Assembly: GCA_036661515.1 (NCBI GenBank)
Contig: JAVWYO010000005.1
Coordinates: 1-45,594 of the forward strand
From: HGM05232 sp036661515
GTDB taxonomy: Bacteria > Bacteroidota > Bacteroidia > Bacteroidales > Muribaculaceae
Direction of reading: 5' to 3'
DNA length: 45,594 nucleotides
Shown one piece after another: positions 44,014-45,594 of this stretch; positions within the stretch are counted from its first letter, which is position 1, and every line of letters starts with the position of its first letter. The notes below the pieces were generated by a model. It was given only the letters and a program-made list of their open reading frames with translations, had not been told where the DNA came from and ran no database searches. A program made the translations under genes and the position numbers.

Positions 44014-44886
44014 ATGAGAATAGCTCTATATGGAAATGAATATCAGCAAGAACATATTGCAGATATAATCAAGCTATTTGCTGTGCTTGCTCGCTATAAT
44101 ACATGGATAATTATAGAGAAAAGTTTCTATGATTATTTGTGTTGTGTGATGCCAACACACCCACAAGTAAACGAGATTATTGGTGAAAAAGATGATTTTA
44201 CGGCGACAATAGCTCTTAGTATTGGAGGTGATGGCACTTTCTTGCATACTGCACAATGGGTTTCACACAAAGGAATACCAATTTTGGGTATCAATACAGG
44301 TCATCTTGGCTATCTTGCTGATGTCTCAGTTTCGGATATAGATGATGTGATAGAAGAGCTGATGACCGAACGCTACAAAATAGAGTGTCGCACTGTGCTT
44401 GAAGTTGTTACAATGGCAGATGTTGAGATAGAGCACCCTTATGCACTAAATGAGGTTGCTATTCTCAAGCAAGATACTTCGTCGATGATTGCGATGCGCA
44501 CTTTAGTTAATGGGATAGATTTAACTACATATATGGGTGATGGATTGATAATATCGACACCAACGGGTAGTACCGCATATAATATTTCGGTAGGAGGCCC
44601 TATTCTTGAGCCAACATCGTGTAGCTGGGCTGTCTCACCAATTGCTGCACATTCTCTCACCATGCGTCCACTTGTGTTGCGAGATGATAGTGTGATAGAG
44701 GTTATTACAAATTCGCGTGTCGCATCTTATCGTTTAAGCCTTGATGGTCGTTCAATAGCTATGCCCGAAGGTTCGAGCGTGACACTGCGCAAAGCTCCAT
44801 TTGCTGTGAAGGTTATACAAAGATTAAATCATAATTTTGCCGAAACATTGCGTAATAAGTTAATGTGGGGTCTTGATAAAAGATAA
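44014..44886 (+). CDS. nadK: NAD kinase
   Basis: NadK (290 residues) phosphorylates NAD+ to NADP+. The GGDGTFLH motif is at 71-78, the Asn-Glu pair lies in YALNEVAIL near 147-155, and TPTGSTAYNISVGGP lies near 188-202, all typical. Length is standard. The adjacent metallopeptidase-like gene overlaps by one nucleotide (TAATG). Confidence 0.95.
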   Translation: MRIALYGNEYQQEHIADIIKLFAVLARYNTWIIIEKSFYDYLCCVMPTHPQVNEIIGEKDDFTATIALSIGGDGTFLHTAQWVSHKGIPILGINTGHLGYLADVSVSDIDDVIEELMTERYKIECRTVLEVVTMADVEIEHPYALNEVAILKQDTSSMIAMRTLVNGIDLTTYMGDGLIISTPTGSTAYNISVGGPILEPTSCSWAVSPIAAHSLTMRPLVLRDDSVIEVITNSRVASYRLSLDGRSIAMPEGSSVTLRKAPFAVKVIQRLNHNFAETLRNKLMWGLDKR

Positions 44887-45593
44887 TGGGCATATATTCT
44901 CTTGTTGATAAGCAATTTGGCGAGATGATAGTGTGTACTCGTAAAGGCATGAGTTCTATGACTGTGAGATGGGATAATGGGAGGTTGCGCATATGTATAC
45001 CAGAGGGCGTATCCGAGAAATGGATATTTAATACCTTAGAACCCATGCGAAATCGTATCTTATTGCTTAATCATCATGCTATTAGTTATGGTATAGGGCA
45101 GGAGATTGTGTGCTACCGTCATAAAGTAAAAATTGGTACTTATGATGGAGGTTCACGTGGCATAGGATATGGAGGCGATGGGAGTGACTTATATGTGAAT
45201 ATATCCAAAGATGCTGACATAACCGATTCTAATATTATTGAAACTATTTCATTGTGTATATGTCGTCTTATGGCACGTAGAGCAGAAGGGGTGCTTATCC
45301 CTCATGCAATTGAAGTCGCAAAATCACTTGGTGTGATGCCACGAAAATTTGTTATAGGTCGTGGTTTCCGTAAGCTCGGTCATTGTACGACACAAAAGGA
45401 TATACAATTGTCGCATAACCTTATGTTTCTTCCCGAAGAATTGATTGATTTTGTGATATGCCATGAGCTTGCGCATCTCACGCACATGAATCATAGCATG
45501 GCATTTCATGATTTGTGCAACAAATATTGTAATGGCAGGGAGGCTACTCTAAAACGAGCCCTAAAGAATTTTCATTGGTGCATAATAAGATAA
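44886..45593 (+). CDS. YgjP-like zinc metallopeptidase domain protein (DUF45)
   Basis: A 235-residue protein of the YgjP/WLM (M48-related) group. The zinc site HELAH is at 193-197, preceded by LPEELIDFVICHELAHL, with H203 and H208 nearby (NHSMAFH); GRGFRKLGHCTTQKDIQLSHNL is the typical segment before the active site. Substrate and role are unknown in these proteins. The stop TAA at 45591-45593 ends one base before the window edge, so the gene is complete. It is coupled to nadK. Confidence 0.85.
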   Translation: MGIYSLVDKQFGEMIVCTRKGMSSMTVRWDNGRLRICIPEGVSEKWIFNTLEPMRNRILLLNHHAISYGIGQEIVCYRHKVKIGTYDGGSRGIGYGGDGSDLYVNISKDADITDSNIIETISLCICRLMARRAEGVLIPHAIEVAKSLGVMPRKFVIGRGFRKLGHCTTQKDIQLSHNLMFLPEELIDFVICHELAHLTHMNHSMAFHDLCNKYCNGREATLKRALKNFHWCIIR

Positions 45594-45594
45594 A

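Overview
The window reads as a conserved chromosomal stretch of an AT-rich Bacteroidales genome (family not assignable by eye). The case rests on three things: divergent or spaced promoter candidates of the Bacteroides type (TTTG about 19-21 nt before TAnnTTTG); an mraZ-less dcw cluster of Bacteroidetes layout (rsmH-ftsL-ftsI-murE-mraY-murD-ftsW-murG-murC-ftsQ-ftsA-ftsZ-yqeY); and the neighbourhoods xerD/aroQ-pyk-OMT-rbfA-lolE and pdxJ-exbB-exbD-tonB. MurE carries the DNPR signature, so the peptidoglycan is predicted to contain meso-diaminopimelate. No rRNA, tRNA, CRISPR array, IS element or prophage was seen.

Layout. 1-5255: xerD (minus) divergent from aroQ, pyruvate kinase, a SAM methyltransferase, rbfA and a LolC/E-like permease. 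5256-5518: a terminator-bearing gap where mraZ would be expected. 5519-20997: the dcw operon, tightly packed with many 1-17 nt overlaps, ending in ftsZ and a yqeY-like gene. 21023-22294: serS, closed by a perfect 25-bp inverted repeat. 22398-31979: a glycerol-3-phosphate locus with a DeoR-type repressor divergent from glpA-glpB-glpC-glpT, a lipoprotein glycerophosphodiesterase and an outer-membrane porin. 31980-34871: an AT-rich accessory stretch with a HigB-type toxin, a HigA-like antitoxin fused to an ImmA/IrrE-type metallopeptidase, a VOC-fold protein and a lone GT11 fucosyltransferase. 34935-39499: mutS, a U32 protein and mnmD on the minus strand. 39568-43839: an antiporter and the pdxJ-exbB-exbD-tonB group (minus). 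43840-45594: nadK and a YgjP-like metallopeptidase gene (plus), divergent from pdxJ.

How the genes work together. The dcw block makes and flips lipid II and builds the divisome. The glp block looks like a self-contained route for phospholipid head-group remnants: porin across the outer membrane, GDPD hydrolysis to glycerol-3-phosphate, GlpT import, and GlpABC oxidation to dihydroxyacetone phosphate with electrons to the quinone pool. There is no glpK or glpF, so free glycerol is not the evident substrate. The most notable items are this glp locus with its candidate operators and internal terminator, the toxin-antitoxin pair with a protease-fused antitoxin, and an FtsQ with a roughly 100-residue Lys/Glu-rich C-terminal extension and a TTG start.
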